A DNA stretch of 64,000 nt from Protopterus annectens (taxonomy: Eukaryota > Chordata > Ceratodontiformes > Protopteridae). Under the pieces are notes generated by a model. The model had not been told where the DNA came from and ran no database searches. It was given only the letters and a program-made list of their open reading frames with translations. Of the stretch, positions 10,565 through 21,625 are shown piece after piece. How positions within the stretch are numbered: position 1 is the first letter of the stretch; every line of letters begins with the position of its first letter. Made by a program: the position numbers and the translations under genes. The DNA is taken from positions 693,014,324 through 693,078,323 of the forward strand of contig NC_056750.1 of the NCBI RefSeq assembly GCF_019279795.1, given 5' to 3'.

Positions 10565-10896
10565 ACTAAGTATAAAAACGTTTGCTTTTATTCCATACTG
10601 TTCATTTTTAGTGAGACACAAATAGCATATGTCACTGTAAGATAATGCATTCTTCTGGAGAAGGGGGTTCAGTGCAAAGTTGAATATTACAAATTGTGTA
10701 ATTCTCTGATACAGGTAAAGAAAAAAGCTTTTGTTTTCATTTTTAACCACATTGATGTTGTACAGATAATTATAGCTCAAATAAGCTATAAACAGGAATA
10801 AAGAACAGTTTTGTGGTGCCATGTTAATCGCTGACCATTTTTGTTATACATGTTGATGAACTGAAGAAAAGGATAATGCATGACAAATATAAGTAT
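10565..10896 (-). other. Probable proximal 3' untranslated region of the IL-17-like gene
   Basis: Follows the TAA on the minus strand. An AATAAA (10592-10587, minus strand) lies about 305 nt after the stop and could direct poly(A) addition near 10570. The 96-codon minus-strand frame at 10532-10822 lies inside this region and resembles nothing; I treat it as accidental. Confidence 0.45.
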
Positions 10897-11146
10897 TTAA
10901 ACATTCCCCCGAGAATGGCTTTGTTTGTTTGGAAAGGCACAGGTGCAGCCTACAGAGACATTAATGGTTGTGTTCACATGGCAGTAGGAACCGCTGCCAT
11001 CGTCTGTCCTGTAGAACACTGGCATCTTTATTTTGATTGGTAGTGATTTCACATGACCCCTTAAAGGATTTTTAGTTAAGCAACTCTTGCAACTGCAGAG
11101 GGCAATGTCAATAACACTGGGGATTCTGTCGTGGTCTTCATGTTTG
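10897..11146 (-). other. IL-17-like gene, exon 3 (last coding exon)
   Basis: Acceptor TTATTTTCTTTCAG precedes 11146. The first base completes the split His codon and the frame runs to TAA at 10899-10897. It encodes the cystine-knot core from KHEDHDRIPSV to VSVGCTCAFP. The intron position just after SPW-x-Y matches that of the IL-17 family. Confidence 0.9.
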
Positions 11147-14100
11147 CTGAAAGAAAATAAGAAATGACAGTAAAGTTTTATTATAATAATTCTGTAAAAA
11201 CTAACCTAAATCAAAACAGTTGAATGCATCATAGACTTAATTTGTAGCATTCCATATTAGCTTATTTCTCATTTAAATGAGACCCTGCCTTTGTTTACCC
11301 ATATGTGATATAACTGTTGCATATATGCTTGGGCTTCTATATCACATAGGGACAGTCCTCTGGTAAAGAGTCTTGCATACCTGGCAGGTGGGGTCATCTG
11401 GTTATTTACAATGAAATTGGCTTGGTTCATCGTGTAAGCAAGCATTATTGTTTGCAATAGCTGCATTTCCATTAGAAACAAGTATATATATATATATATA
11501 TATCAGTTAGTGGAAGTATGGAGAACATGTACTATAGCCTTTCCTTTGTGCATACACATGACTGCATCACTCCCCATCAGCAGGCCAGGAAGACAAAATG
11601 GTAAATGTCAGGACCTGCAAAACAGGTGGCCTAGGCCTTAGCATCTTAGTTGTTATATCACTAAGTAGAGCTCAAATGGAGTGGACTCTTGTAAGGAAGT
11701 ACATAATTTACTAAATTTCTTTACTTATCAGAGTTATCTGAGCTATCGGTGGACATGCAACCATTTAGCAAGTGAAACAGAAGCTCAGAGGCCTACTGGC
11801 CCTTACACCATTCAGGAAAATATTCCATGGGATAACACTGAGCAAAGGACATCTAAACAGTGCATGTTAAATTCTTGTGCAAGATCAAGTGGTTTGCTTG
11901 ATGCCATATGCATCTAAGAATCTGAAGAAATGAAACCATTATTTGCTGACATCACCTCTTTCTCAGAACATCATCTCAGTCCATGGGTTATGCTGTTAAA
12001 TGTAAATAATGTACCACCTCATAACTCTCAAAAAATTCATCTTCCTGAATGGCTCTTTAGATAGCGCAAAAGCCTAAGATTTATTTCAAACAGCATTATC
12101 CTACCCTCTGACACATACACAATCTGTACTAGCAGTCACGAGTCTAATTTCATTGGGAAGTATAGAGCAAAAGAAGCTGTTCTTTCATCAGACAGATAAG
12201 TTACCTTCTCAAGCAGTACATCGCAGTTAAGGCATGCTTAGTTTAGTTCATTAGCCTGCCTGATCTATGACTATAATACAGTGATGGAGAACAGAGAATA
12301 ACATTGCTTTTGAATGGGCAGTTCTAATTTGTTTCCTACCACTCCAGCAACAGCAGAATAAAAATCTCTTAAAAACAAAAATATATACTATATACCAACA
12401 GCCAATGAATGTAGTGCAGTACTAATTTTACCCTGTCTGGTGCTACAAACGGGAAGAGGAATTGGGAGAGGGAGTTTAGAACCTTTCAGAAGCATTAGAT
12501 TTAATGGAATTTTTCAAGCATTCAGGAAATGTAACTGAGCTGAAAGGGAATTGCCCTTTCTTTTGCCAACATTGTTTTGGAAGTTTTCTTTAAAAAAAAA
12601 AAAGTTAAGGTTTTTATTAATCTGTGCAATATGGAATGCCATTTTATTGGTTGATGACTTACTTGCATCCCATTTTTTGCTTTCATAAGGTATGCTATGA
12701 ACCCGCGGTGGTGGTGCTGCGGTAGCATTTTCGCCTCACATTAAGACACTGTCCGGTTCAATTCTCAGCTAGAGCGTCTTCTGCGTGGAGACATGCGTGA
12801 ATGGGCGTACCTTCATTGAAGGTTGTGCGTCAGGGCTGGTAACTCGGCACGCAAAAATCAACTACCAATCATTAGCGGACCTGGAGTTCCACTGTGGCGA
12901 CCCCTAAAAGCCAAGACACAACAACATGCTAAGGAAACTTAGCCATGTGAAAAAAAATAAGTAAATCCTCTTTCTCTGTCTTACACACACACACACACAC
13001 ACACAGAGTACTCATTTAATACTAATGCAAGTATACTACAGATTTAAATATGAAATTGTGCTACTTATTTTATAAAGCATTCTCTGAATTAAATAGAAAA
13101 CACAAGTGAACACAGTTTATTGAATTACTGATTATGGAAAGAATTTAAAAAGGATACGATGTTTCACATTGTCCCCTGATAAAGCTTGTATATAAGTGCT
13201 TTTGTTTCGTACTTAGTTCTGCAGCTAAAATGTTAGTGCTTTTGAAACTAGCTTTAAAATAAGGGTTAAGCACTGACATTTTTCATTTAAACTGTATTCT
13301 AACACCACTAGAGGTCAGATTATAGCCATGTTTGCAACTGTTACCATGAAGCTATATAAATGGTTTAAAATGTCAGTTTTGTGTTGGTCTCTTATTAAAC
13401 GCAGTCTAACACGTCACTGAGTGCCCATATGTCTAAATATATTTAAATACACATGAACAAGCAGCATTATCGGTATACACTGTCCTACCTGCTCGCTCTC
13501 AACTGCAGTTCTAGATTGCTAAGCAGAGATTTCGCAATCATCAGCACTATACAATTTATAATGTGTGAATTTAATGGCTGCTTAGTTCCTCTGTTTATAT
13601 TTATTTAGCAGTACAGCTTAAGAAGAAAGACTTTGAACATTTCCAGTACTTTATCAGAGTTCAGTTTGGGACTGATTCACACAACTTCCAGCTAAATGCA
13701 CATGACCATGAACTAGTCAGCTAAAGTTTCAGTTTATCCCTGAAAACAGTAAGTTATAGCTAATGGTTCTTGACATTTTAAAAAGTTTTGAAACTAAGGT
13801 TCTGGATCAGGTATTGTTGTAGCTAAATTTCTGCTTTGCATGGAAAGAGCAGGCAAGCATCTACGACCATTTCTAGGTATCAATTGTGTTTGTGCATTGA
13901 AATATCTTTTGAAGCTAGACAGCAAAGGTAGAATGAGATTTTTTGCTTTTTGCCTTGAACAACTATTAGGAAATTCGATGATGCCACAGTTACTTTACAG
14001 CTGAGCTGCTTTTTATTTCTAAAAGGTTGTAATGGTCTGACTTGAAAGTAAAACAATTAAGATACGACACATAGTCATTGTTTCCAAATAAGGAAAAAAT

Positions 14101-15456
14101 AGGAATTGGATTATAGTGAATGGTGTTTTAGAACATTACACTGTTGCAGAAATCTGCACTACTTTATAAATGTCTTTAGGGTAATGCAGTGTGGTGTACA
14201 TATAGAAAGATATACATACTGACACCCCAGAGTAAAAAAGAAAACATCTTGGTTAATTAGCTGCTTCAGATTGTGTGTGTGTGTGTTACATTTAATTTTG
14301 CATTCTCCTGAGTCATGGTTGAAAAATGTCCTGGAAGGATAAGTTCACTCAACGAGTTAACAATCTAACAAATAAATATAACTACATAAGGAAATTAATG
14401 ATCATAGATTTCTTCTACAAATAAAGCAAAACCAACAGGAAATTACACTTACTGGTAAGTCCATGGAGATAATGAACGCTCATGTAAATGAGAAGCATTA
14501 TGTGGTCCAGTACAGTTATTGTCGAGTGATTCATTGTGATCTTTTTCTACCTTATCGATACTGCCAGATACATTATGATTCTTCAAGAAGTTGCTGCTTA
14601 TATGAGCTGAACATGTGTAAATATGTCCTTCGTCTCTTTTCAATCTTCTCTTTTGCCTGTCACACAGGGACAGGCCACAGAAACTGAGAAGCATTGCTAG
14701 AATCATCTGGAAGGGGAAGAGAAGCACATTAAGTGGGTGGAGTCAGTGTAGAAATTACTATAATTAAACAAAAGTAACAAAATAAAAACAAGACAACAGG
14801 AGAGGAGCTTATCTCCATAAAAAATAACTTTAACCAACTGAAACTTCATGCTGTCAGAATAGCAACAGTTGATAGGGTGACAGAATATTTATCTGCGTCT
14901 AAAGAGGTGGAGGTGGGGCATCATGGCTTTTCCAGCCCTTGGAAGTCTTTCAAAAGATGTCCCTGTGGGAAACGTATATGGGTTCTCCTTGTGCAGAATG
15001 AAGTTGCTGAAGTCCCAAACTCTGTAGCTGTACCTATGATAATCTACACGATAAGGACTTTCGTTCTATGGATTAATTTAAAACAAAATAAAAACCTACA
15101 GTCATCTGAGCCCATGTTAGGCTTGCACACAGCAGACTAACTTAGGAGGAATGCATTTCTCTAAGTGAGCACAGACTCTTGTCCAGGTGCCCTTTGCTGA
15201 TTGAACAGGACAGTACTGTAAGAAGCTTACTTTCCTGCTTTTGTCACAGGAATTGCTTCACCTATAAAACAGATGAGCAAGTGATGAAGTGTATCTTACA
15301 CAACTATATACATCCAGTTTCATGCTAAAGCACTTTCAGATAGGCTATGAAGAAGACCACAGCTCTTTCAGGTTTTTAAGTCCTCTGAGTGAAACCCTAT
15401 CTTGTAATAAAGTTGAACCAGCTTGTCTTCTATGCACTTACTGAACTGGGCTTCAT
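10897..15456 (-). CDS. Interleukin-17-family cytokine, IL-25 (IL-17E)-like, 172 aa
   Basis: Three coding exons on the minus strand: 15456-15442, 14706-14453 and 11146-10897. All introns are GT...AG and the phases match (0, then 2), giving 519 nt. A secreted, receptor-binding cystine-knot cytokine is predicted. Residues 1-20 are a signal peptide (hydrophobic MILAMLLSFCGLSLC); 22-29 is a basic RQKRRLKR stretch that a furin-like protease could cut. The IL-17 signature RSLSPWTY is at 82-89, then RIPSV (97-101), CxCxxC at 107-112, FYR at 134-136, SYC at 143-145, and VSVGCTC (153-159). Six N-glycosylation sequons are present (50, 63, 69, 75, 148, 152). CxCxxC fits IL-17B/C/D/E rather than A/F, and VFYR plus the lone YC fit IL-25 best. 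Family assignment is firm; the subtype is inference. Confidence 0.88.
12700..12958 (+). mobile_element. tRNA-derived SINE
   Basis: The head has a tRNA-like pol III promoter: A-box region GTGCTGCGGTAGC and B box GGTTCAATTC. The body includes CTGTGGCGACCCCTAA, a block shared with common fish SINEs as I recall them, and the copy ends in a short A-rich tail. It sits in intron 2 of the cytokine gene, opposite in orientation. Confidence 0.7.
12984..13005. repeat. (CA)n microsatellite
   Basis: About 11 CA units directly after the SINE tail region. Confidence 0.9.
14453..14706 (-). other. IL-17-like gene, exon 2
   Basis: Acceptor CTTCTCTTCCCCTTCCAG precedes 14706; donor GTAAGTG follows 14453. It encodes the signal peptide core, the basic cleavage site, a glycosylated spacer and SPWTY, and ends with two bases of the split His codon (residue 90). 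It is 254 nt, phase 0 in and phase 2 out. Confidence 0.88.
15442..15456 (-). other. IL-17-like gene, coding exon 1 (15 nt)
   Basis: Reads ATG AAG CCC AGT TCA and then the strong donor GTAAGT. It supplies MKPSS, in phase with exon 2. A very short first coding exon that splits the signal peptide is usual in IL-17 genes. The alternative is that translation starts at the ATG which opens exon 2. Confidence 0.6.
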
Positions 15457-15517
15457 TTCGAGCTGTTTACGTCCCCCTCTCTGCCTTCTTCTTTGTCGTA
15501 TTAGCAATAGCAGTAGC

Positions 15518-15528
15518 AAACTATATAT
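15518..15528 (-). promoter_or_regulatory. Possible TATA box of the IL-17-like gene
   Basis: On the minus strand AAATATATAG lies about 65 bases upstream of the proposed ATG, leaving room for a start site about 30 bases downstream and a short 5' leader. Position fits; AT-rich context makes chance occurrence possible. Confidence 0.4.
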
Positions 15529-15529
15529 T

Positions 15530-16040
15530 TGCTTCCTTTACTGTGTTCCATAAATTCTGCCACTTTCATCTCAGACACTATCTTTTAAAGGCTTCCCTGT
15601 GTAACCTAAAAAGAGGCAACTTACTCAGCTGCATTACCATATTTCCATAATAATTACATTTGTAATGAAGGTGGGAAACCCACTGTGGGTGTAGGGAAGT
15701 GGAAAAGCCTACACCAATTTGCATAATGATTGCATCAGTACACAAAGCAGCAAATCGAGAATAGGAAATCCTTTGAACTTGCGAGAGACCAGATTGTGAC
15801 AAAATGTTATTGTTTAAGGCAACAGGGAAGGAATATACACTATTCTCCACACACAGCTCTGAGGCTGTCATGAGTAGGAGGCTGTTTCCACAGGACCATA
15901 GCCATTAGTAATTCCAAAAATATGCAAAATTAAATATTTCTGAAATGAGATCGTCAGCAGCACTGCACTGTGAACAAGTCTCATTCTGTGATATACAAAG
16001 TGAGTGAAGGTGATGTTGGGTGTGTGTTTGTGAGAGAGAG
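15530..16040. other. Region upstream of the IL-17-like gene
   Basis: No coding signal. On the minus strand it would hold the gene's upstream control region; a TGAGTAA, one base off an AP-1 site, is near 15627. I do not claim it is functional. Confidence 0.35.
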
Positions 16041-16587
16041 AATTGGATGCAAGTATATCTATCTATCTATGAACCTGTATTTGCATGTATGTAGTGACTG
16101 TGTATCCCCTTCTGCATAATTATCCAACTACAGGAGGAGCATTGCAACATTATGCTGAAGTACTGCAGTCAGTGTCACTGGGTGCCAAATAAATGATTTT
16201 ATTTGAATTTAAGTCCCGTGTTGTAAGCTACTGCTTATGCAATATTTCCAGTTATCTATGCATTTGATTGGCATTCTAGTTTACAAAAGTATTTTTCTTT
16301 CATTAGCTTTTGAACACTTTTTTTAATAAAATTTTTCCCTCTCTGCATGGCGCCCAGTTAACCTTTGCCCCCTGTTTAGGATTCTAGTAAGTGACTTTGT
16401 CATAAAGAGCCTTGGAATCTGAACATTGCCTGCTTTCTAGAACAGCTGCTGTTGTGTAATCTCTAAAAACATTTTCCTACTGTCATGTGAGTTGATTGTG
16501 CTCTGAGGGTCTTGATGTTCATAAATTATACAGTAAAAAGGTTTTCCACATTATTCTGCTAGTGTTTCTTTTCAGTAGTTATTGCCC

Positions 16588-16600
16588 ATATATATATATA

Positions 16601-16669
<69 letters not shown>
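16588..16669. repeat. (TA)n/(TG)n microsatellite
   Basis: TA units with a short TG block, on the left of the PLE tail fragment. Confidence 0.95.
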
Positions 16670-16671
<2 letters not shown>

Positions 16672-16816
16672 AATACTTCTAGAACAAAATAAATGAAAAA
16701 TCAGAAATAAAACTCGCAGACACTAAACAGAACTTTTAAGCTTTCGCTCTTATTAGATGAAAGAGCTTCTTCAGAAAGTTATAAGAAATTACTTATTCTT
16801 CTATTCTGCGGTTTAA

Positions 16817-16819
<3 letters not shown>
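16670..16819 (-). mobile_element. PLE 3'-tail fragment with a hammerhead motif
   Basis: About 150 bp between two TA microsatellites. On the minus strand CTGAAGA, A, stem II GCTCTT/AAGAGC, GAAAGC and stem I AACTTT/AAAGTT are all present (about 16725-16779). No coding part remains. It is a ribozyme-bearing end of a PLE, 5'-truncated at insertion. Confidence 0.65.

Positions 16820-16879
<60 letters not shown>
16820..16879. repeat. (TA)n microsatellite
   Basis: Pure TA run on the right of the PLE tail fragment. Confidence 0.97.
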
Positions 16880-16880
<1 letters not shown>

Positions 16881-17560
16881 CATCTACACAGTCCATGTGC
16901 ATGTATCCAAAGCTCATTAATGTTAAATACGTATGCAAGTGTGTGAATGTGTATATAATTGTCCAGGAACAGCAAAGGCATTATATCACTGTGTTGAACT
17001 GTGCCTTAATGAAAGGTCTATAATCTGTACCACTGAATGACAAATACATAATTATATTTGAAAGTCCTATATAGTAGGCTGCTGTTTATTTAATATTTTA
17101 TAACTATTTATTTTAGATTGGTATTCTATCGTGCCTTGTTTCAGCAGTATTTTTGGTTAGGTTTAGCTATTTATATGATTAATTAGATGGGCTCTTTGTT
17201 TGATATGCAGTGAATTTCAGAGCCCTGTTTAAAACTATTGCAGGCATTTTTGATTAGAATGCTGGAATCTGATTATCTCCTTGCAGGTAATGTTATCAGA
17301 ACTCTAATATTAATCTTCCAGCTATCATACCTGGTAGTTAGGCCTGCTGTAAGAGTCATGATGCCATCACTATTGTTAAATGCACTGGTTGCTTTTCCTC
17401 TTTAAATGTACAATATTTTTTTCTCAAGTTATTGCTAATATGTACATATCAGATTCTAAGTCTCTATCCATGCGTATGCATCCAGATCTCATAACTGAAG
17501 TCAAAGATGCACACTTGAGATGATTGACAGCATTTTAATACTGATCTAATCTTAAGTGAA

Positions 17561-18400
17561 AAATGCATTTTTTGCAGTAGGCAGTCTTCTTGCAACCACT
17601 TCTCACATAGGGGAGGGTGCACCTCTGACTCTCAACTTTGACACACCCTGAGTATCCGTAAATGCTGACCATGCTATTGCTTGACCTTTTCATTTTGATG
17701 ATTCAGTTTGCATTTGACTTTAACAAGGTGAACCCGATGTATACTAAATATGTTACAGAGAACTGGATGTTGTATTTTAACTGATTATGTATCGAAAACA
17801 ATCTAGTTACTATGATGCTAAAGTTAAATCTAGAGAGGAAATAAGGAAGCCATGATGGTTCTCTGAGTTTTTAATTGCTCTGTTATGCAGCATAAAGTAA
17901 GGCTAAGAGAAACATGGACTTCATCAATGAACTGATTTTACAAGGTGTAGTCAGATGAATGCCGTTATGCTGAGGTCAGCAGACGAAATCTGTAGTTTGT
18001 CAAATGTGGAACTCTGACAAAGGGAAATGGGAGGGTATTCTGATGTATAGGCTAGATTATTTCTTAATATTGTGCAGAATACCATGATTTTAGAGTTGGT
18101 TTATGAAGGTAAGATCCATGGGGTGAAGAGAAAGCCCATGCCCACCCAAGGAATGGTTGATGGAAGTTGCTCCTTTACTTAGTGTGTGTGTATGTGTGTG
18201 TGTGTGTTTGGTACCATGGCTGGCCTTTGGTCATCTGGTGCACTGGGTATAAAAGGGCTCCATAGCACCCCCCCACACACACACACCACCCAGTGCCCCC
18301 ATTCAGGTCTACCTGCCCTATCCAGACAACTTTTTTTTCCCTTTTTTCTTAGTTTATCTTACTCTTCAGTTTTCTTGTATTCATTCAACATATTTTAAAG
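17561..18400. other. Unassigned stretch
   Basis: No gene recognised. A (GT)n run at 18183-18209 and a C-rich/CA block at 18269-18292 are the only notable features. Confidence 0.5.
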
Positions 18401-19740
18401 ATGCCAATTATTTATTTGACATTTGTTAACCAGGTTAGTCCCTTTGGGCTGTACAGTCCTTTTTCAGTGGAGACCTGAGAAGAAAAGCTCCACAGATAAG
18501 TACAAAAACAAAAGATAACACAATGTTAACATAGACGTGTATATACAGGGGAAACAAAAACACAACTTGTAAATGAACATGCTAGAATACAAGAGTAATA
18601 ATGTTAACATAGATGTGTATATACAGGGGAAACAAAACACAACTTGTAAATGAACATGCTAGAATACAAGAGTAATAATGTTAACATAGACGTGTATATA
18701 CAGGGGAAACAAAAACACAACTTGTAAATGAACATGCTAGAATACAAGAGTAATAATGTTAACATAGATGTGTATATACAGGGGAAACAAAACACAACTT
18801 GTAAATGAACATGCTAGAATCATGCTAGAATACAAGAGTAATAATGTTAACATAGACGTGTATATACAGGGGAAACAAAAACACAACTTGTAAATGAACA
18901 TGCTAGAATACAAGAGTAATAATGTTAACATAGACGTGTATATACAGGGGAAACAAAACACAACTTGTAAATGAACATGCTAGAATACAAGAGTAATACT
19001 GAGGGTTTAAACATCATCTAACAATTACCGTCAGAGAAATTCATGGCTGGTAGAATATCATAAAGACTTTAAATGAGTAGTTGTGGCAAAGTGTGAGAGC
19101 GGAGAGGGAAAGGGGAAGATGAGAGGGGTTAGTTTAGGTGAGAGTAGGATGAGGACAGGTCCAGGAATTAGCAAATAAGTCCTTTAGAAGTTTTTTGAAA
19201 TTAAGGAAGTTCCCGTTTGTTCTCAGGGGACATTTGTTCCAGGCATTGGTGTCGGAGTGGCTGTATAAAAGTTTGCTAGTGTTTTTATTGGGCTTGTAGA
19301 TGTCTAAGAGGTATAGTTCTGTGTTGCATAGGTTATGCTTAGAGTAGGGAGTGACGAGGTCTGTGAGGGTAGGACAGTGGGAGGATTGAGTAAAGATAGT
19401 GTGTGTGAGGTGGAGTTGGGGAAGGAGTTGGGGTTATGGAGCTCAAACCATTGTAGGGTTTTTAAAGCTATGCAGAGGTGAGAGCAATAGGGAAGGTTGT
19501 CAGTGAATCTAGCTATTTTGTCGTAGGTGGTTTCAAGTTTAGTTAATAGATTGGATTGAATATTGGTGAGATTAGGGGTTGCATAAAGTAAGGTAAGGAA
19601 AAGAAAAGTCTGTGCTGTAGAACGTTTGGCATTAATAGTGAGTTATTTTTATGTCTGTATGAGACCAAGTTTTTGGTGGATCTTTTTAATGTCTTGCTGA
19701 ACATGTATAGGTTCATAGGTAGGTACTAGGCTGTTGGCAC
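18400..19740 (-). mobile_element. LINE B 3' portion (RT C-terminal region and 3' untranslated region), relic
   Basis: Minus-strand broken frames read STAQTFLFLTLLYATPNLTN, LETTYDKIARF and ALKTLQWFELHN, the C-terminal region that follows the RT domain in CR1/L2-type LINEs (compare 34850-35120). The 3' end reads GACTGTACAGCCC, then ACTAACCTGGTTAAC and TGTCAAATAAATAA, a typical LINE tail of this group. A minisatellite (18522-18998) has expanded within the 3' untranslated region. Upstream parts are missing. Confidence 0.65.
18522..18998. repeat. Minisatellite, six units of 77-78 bp
   Basis: Units start at 18522, 18600, 18677, 18755, 18843 and 18921, each beginning AATGTTAACATAGA. Long and short variants alternate (ACGTG with AAAAACAC; ATGTG with AAAACAC), and unit 4 has an extra 11 bp internal duplication (CATGCTAGAAT). 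Units are otherwise nearly identical, so expansion is recent. Confidence 0.95.
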
Positions 19741-20850
19741 TAGGGCCTATACAAACCCAACCAAAAAGGTACCCTGGCTTTCACCACCCAAGAAAATTAT
19801 TTTCTTGTGCCCCTGTTGAGCAGAGCCACAGAGGTGATCCCCGGGGTGAATTTCCTATTTCCCATCCAGTCAAGATTTTTCTTGGAGTGCTAATGAGGAG
19901 CTTTGTTTGATATAGATAGGTACCTGAGTATGGGAAGTCTCTGGGACAGGAATCTATCCCTCCATCATGTTCTGTTTATTGTGGTGACAAGGTTTAGGTC
20001 CCTAGAGCCTGTAGCTCAGAGGGATTAGGATTTCTTTAAGTTTAGCATGACAAACAGCTCTGGGTTTGACACAGCTTTGCATGTTAGGCAGAGATTGCCT
20101 CTGAGTAGGTGATATGTGACTGATTAAAGCTGGAGTTTTTTGAGACAGTCTGTGTAGGGCATCTGTTTGAGGCAAGTAATCCTCTTTGTGAGGTATTTCT
20201 TCGGCCTTTCCAGTTGTAGATGTCTTGTGAGGTACATACCAAAAGGGGCGTTGTACTCTATAATGTGTCTAATGAGTGACAAGTAGAGGGGAACAATGAC
20301 CTCTTTTTTCCTGGATGAGAAACCTTTTGTGATGAGGTGTGCCAATTAGAAGGATTTCCTGACTACTGTGGTGATGTGATTATCAAAGGAGAGACTACTG
20401 TCCACCTGTGTCCCAAGATCTCTCATCAGACATTCGGTGTTAAGTAGACCACCACCTATGTGGTAGCTCATGGGTACAGAGTTTTTACCAAAGGGGATGA
20501 CAATGCTCTTTTTGGCATTGAGCTTGAGGCCATGGCTTTGATACCAGGCATCTGTATCAGTGAGGCCCTTTTGTAGGATTTCCACATCTTTAGGAGTTTC
20601 AATTATGACTCCTAGTTTGCAGTCATCTGCGAACTTCGTTAGCCAAAAACCTCTAGTGTCTCTCTGCAGTTGGTACCTCAGCCTCCCTCCCTGTTCCTGT
20701 GTTGGTGGCTCTGGAACTACCCGCCCCTCCTGTAAGTCTGTATTAGAAAACTCCTCCTGTGTCCATCTCATTTGCTCACTTAACCGAGTACAGTTAGATC
20801 ATATTCTGAGTCTAGTGTTCACTCTACTTAATACAGAGAAGAAGATTTGA
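19741..20850 (-). mobile_element. LINE A 3' portion, relic (minus strand)
   Basis: Minus-strand frames at 20771-20346 and 20345-20124 read GFWLTKFADDCKLGV (RT motif C as FADD), GLKLNAKKSIVIPFGK, MRDLGTQVDSSLSFDNHI and PLYLSLIRHIIEYNAPFGM, the palm end and thumb of a CR1/L2-type RT. A single stop separates the two frames. The 3' untranslated region extends to about 19741. The copy is 5'-truncated near 20650, upstream of motif C; what fills 20650-20850 is not clear. It is head-to-head with the plus-strand LINE A copy. Confidence 0.75.
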
Positions 20851-21050
20851 GAAGACCAGCCCACTTAGGTTCTTCCTTCCTCTCTTCTTGCTGTTAAAAA
20901 AAAAAAAAAATTGTTTTACACTTTAGTCATTTGCGTTTCCTCCTACTTTATTTTGCTTTTCTTAAGTACTCAGTTTTATTTATTCTGCTGCATTTATTAC
21001 TGCTTGGTCGTAGCCTGATTAAATTGTAACTGTTCTAAGTCTTTTGGTTT

Positions 21051-21350
21051 AAGCACTTGGGTTTCATACAGGCTGTTTTACATTAAGAAGGTTTGTGGTC
21101 TGCACTGTTGTGACAGGACAGGTAGCTTACATCCTTCTAAGCTGGGAATTGCTAATTGAAGGCCCTGTGTGTTATTCTAAAAGTGTATTAGTTCTAGCTT
21201 AAGCACTTGGGCTTCAGGCCAGTTATTCTACATTAAGAAGGTTTGTGGTCTGCACTCTTGTGGGAGGAGAGGCTGGCTTCTGCTCTTCTGAGCTGGAAAT
21301 TTCTGGTCACAGGCTTATTGTGACTGCTTATTTGAACAGTTTCTTTCTGA
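21051..21350 (+). repeat. Tandem duplication in the LINE A 5' region, unit 150 bp
   Basis: AAGCACTTGGG recurs at 21051 and 21201, followed in both by ACATTAAGAAGGTTTGTGGT and CTGCACT. Repeated 5' modules often act as promoter monomers in LINEs; that role is inferred here. Confidence 0.7.
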
Positions 21351-21569
21351 AATTGCTGTGCCTTTTTGCTGTAGCATAGACCAGATAGAGGCCTGCTGAG
21401 TCTAGCTTTGTTTGTATAACTTGAGCACTTTTTTGAAGAAGGTTCCCCTGCACCCTATTAAGCAGGGGTGTGCAGTTAGAACTTGTCTGAAGACTGCTGG
21501 AACAGTGCTCAGTTTTGAGCTTTTTTCTGGTTAACTGGGTAACTTGTTGTCAGCTTGTTGATTTTCTAT

Positions 21570-21572
<3 letters not shown>

Positions 21573-21625
<53 letters not shown>

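Larger units (their letters stand above)
11147..14452 (-). other. IL-17-like gene, intron 2
   Basis: About 3.3 kb with GT...AG ends. It holds a tRNA-derived SINE (12700-12958), short (TA)n at 11486-11503, (CA)n at 12984-13005 and (GT)n at 14273-14287. I see no further exon in it. Confidence 0.75.
16050..17560 (+). repeat. Diverged tandem repeat, unit about 545 bp
   Basis: 16050-16590 and 16895-17440 align by eye through matching blocks: GCCAAATAAATGATTTTATTTG versus GACAAATACATAATTATATTTG, TTGGCATTCTA versus TTGGTATTCTA, and CAGTAGTTATTGCC versus CAAGTTATTGCTA. A third unit starts near 17441, since CCATGCGTATGCATCCA matches CCATGTGCATGTATCCA at 16912. Identity looks low, so the array is old. 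A block of TA repeats and a PLE tail has landed at the junction of the first two units. Confidence 0.55.

Noticed and set aside
10532-10822. 96-codon minus-strand frame
   Set aside because: Lies in the probable 3' untranslated region of the IL-17-like gene and resembles no protein.
14463-14687. 74-codon plus-strand frame
   Set aside because: Antisense shadow of exon 2 of the cytokine gene.
14707-14727. Upstream extension of exon 2 reading LLFPFQ
   Set aside because: It has no ATG and is the pyrimidine tract of the splice acceptor.
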